DNA from: Asanoa hainanensis
GTDB taxonomy: Bacteria > Actinomycetota > Actinomycetes > Mycobacteriales > Micromonosporaceae
NCBI RefSeq assembly: GCF_900188485.1
Contig: NZ_FZPH01000016.1
Span: 62,001 to 126,000 of the forward strand
Length of the DNA: 64,000 bases
Direction of reading: 5' to 3'
Within the stretch, counting starts at the first letter, position 1, and every line of letters starts with the position of its first letter. The notes below the pieces were generated by a model. It saw only the letters and a list, made by a program, of their open reading frames with translations, searched no databases and had not been told where the DNA came from. Shown piece after piece: positions 63,402 through 64,000 of this stretch. A program made the translations under genes and the position numbers.

Positions 63402-64000
63402 ATGCTGGCTGCCGTGTATCGCGACCATGGGCCCGCCGCCGAGGTGCTGCGGATCGAGGAGCTCGACACCCCGAGTCCCGGGCCGGGCGAGGTGCGGGTG
63501 CGCGTCGCCTACTCGGGCGTCAACCCGACCGACTGGAAGACCCGCTCGGGCACCGTGGCCCAGCCGCGCGCGTCGCACCTCCAGGTGCCCAACCAGGACG
63601 GCTCGGGGGTCGTCGACGAGGTCGGCCCGGGCGTCGACCCGGCGCGGATCGGCCAGCGGGTGTGGCTCTACATGGCCGCCTACAAGCGGGTTCACGGCAC
63701 CGCCGCGCAGTTCACCGTGATCCCGTCCGACCAGGCGATCCCGCTGCCCGACAACGCGTCGATGCGACTCGGTGCCAGCCTGGGCGTCCCGGCCGTGACC
63801 GCACACCGGTGCCTGTTCGCCGACGGCCCGCTCGACGGCCGCACCGTGCTGGTCGCCGGCGGTGCGGGCGCGGTCGGCCGGGCCGCGATCCAGTTGGCGC
63901 TGGCGGCCGGCGCGACCGTGATCAGCACGGTGTCCAGCGAGGCCAAGGCCGACCTGGCGCGCGAGGCGGGCGCCCGGCACGTGGTCGACTACCGGTCGCC
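63402..64000 (+). CDS. Zinc-independent NADPH:quinone oxidoreductase (MDR family), 3' end outside the window
   Basis: At least 199 residues from ATG 63402. The N-terminal GroES-like part reads VLRIEELDTPSPGPGEVRVRVAYSGVNPTDWKTRSG and QVPNQDGSGVVDEVGPGVD. The nucleotide-binding fold begins VLVAGGAGAVGRAAIQLALAAGA. Zinc-binding cysteines of alcohol dehydrogenases are missing, pointing to the quinone-reductase branch. An AT-rich leader contains AGTCAA (63362-63367) and TTGACT (63384-63389) as an inverted pair, perhaps an operator. Confidence 0.88.
   Translation, partial: MLAAVYRDHGPAAEVLRIEELDTPSPGPGEVRVRVAYSGVNPTDWKTRSGTVAQPRASHLQVPNQDGSGVVDEVGPGVDPARIGQRVWLYMAAYKRVHGTAAQFTVIPSDQAIPLPDNASMRLGASLGVPAVTAHRCLFADGPLDGRTVLVAGGAGAVGRAAIQLALAAGATVISTVSSEAKADLAREAGARHVVDYRS

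Overview
The window is very GC-rich DNA with strong third-position G/C bias, frequent GTG starts, four-base ATGA/GTGA gene overlaps, LacI-type CebR-like operators, ECF41 and SigE-type sigma factors, a deazaflavin-dependent (F420) nitroreductase-family protein and a Ser/Thr kinase with an extracellular domain. Together these point to a soil actinobacterium, most likely of the Micromonosporaceae (inference from gene content; no rRNA or other taxonomic marker is present).

Layout. (1) 1-8152: a VOC protein, then a cellobiose/galacto-oligosaccharide ABC operon (binding protein, two permeases, GH1 glycosidase, LacI regulator) followed by a secreted GH53 endo-galactanase. The operon and the GH53 gene carry matching CebR-like operators, so they look like one regulon. 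(2) 8153-8851: gene-free repeat DNA with a 32-bp tandem repeat and a 163-bp inverted-repeat element. (3) 8852-19004: MFS exporter with a divergent double AsnC/Lrp regulator, DUF1801, an LPXTG surface protein, an AI-2E-type permease, a GNAT protein, a 1157-residue secreted subtilase, and a LuxR-type regulator. (4) 19140-24667: a tightly overlapped oligopeptide/nickel-type ABC transporter operon led by a DUF1684 gene. (5) 24682-30250: a degraded accessory region with a truncated cupin gene, a MITE-like element, a metallophosphoesterase, a large P-loop/TPR-type NTPase paired with a small two-helix membrane protein, and a glycosyltransferase remnant. (6) 30346-40472: a Ser/Thr kinase, then a complete myo-inositol catabolic operon (iolG-E-C-aldolase-B-D-mmsA) with a divergent GntR regulator. 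(7) 40594-59791: mixed single genes and pairs: an oxidoreductase with an ECF41 sigma factor, MFS, 2-hydroxyacid dehydrogenase, response regulator, dipeptidase, a SigE-type sigma factor with a membrane partner, a PHM-like copper lipoprotein, a class C beta-lactamase-fold hydrolase, a P450 that has lost its heme cysteine, acyl-CoA synthetase, TetR/SDR pair and an iron-transport-domain protein. (8) 59863-64000: an F420-reductase-like protein, GH18 chitinase, a solo tnpB element inserted just upstream of the chitinase, and the start of a quinone oxidoreductase.

The strongest candidate for an undescribed system is the pair at 26466-29829. The NTPase N-terminus and the C-terminal tail of the membrane protein share a near-identical short motif (ASGxGxVxxVQGGDLxV), and the two genes overlap. 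This suggests a membrane-tethered STAND-type signalling or conflict module. The second most unusual item is the CYP152-like gene at 53992, which keeps the rest of the fold but lacks the heme-binding cysteine loop.
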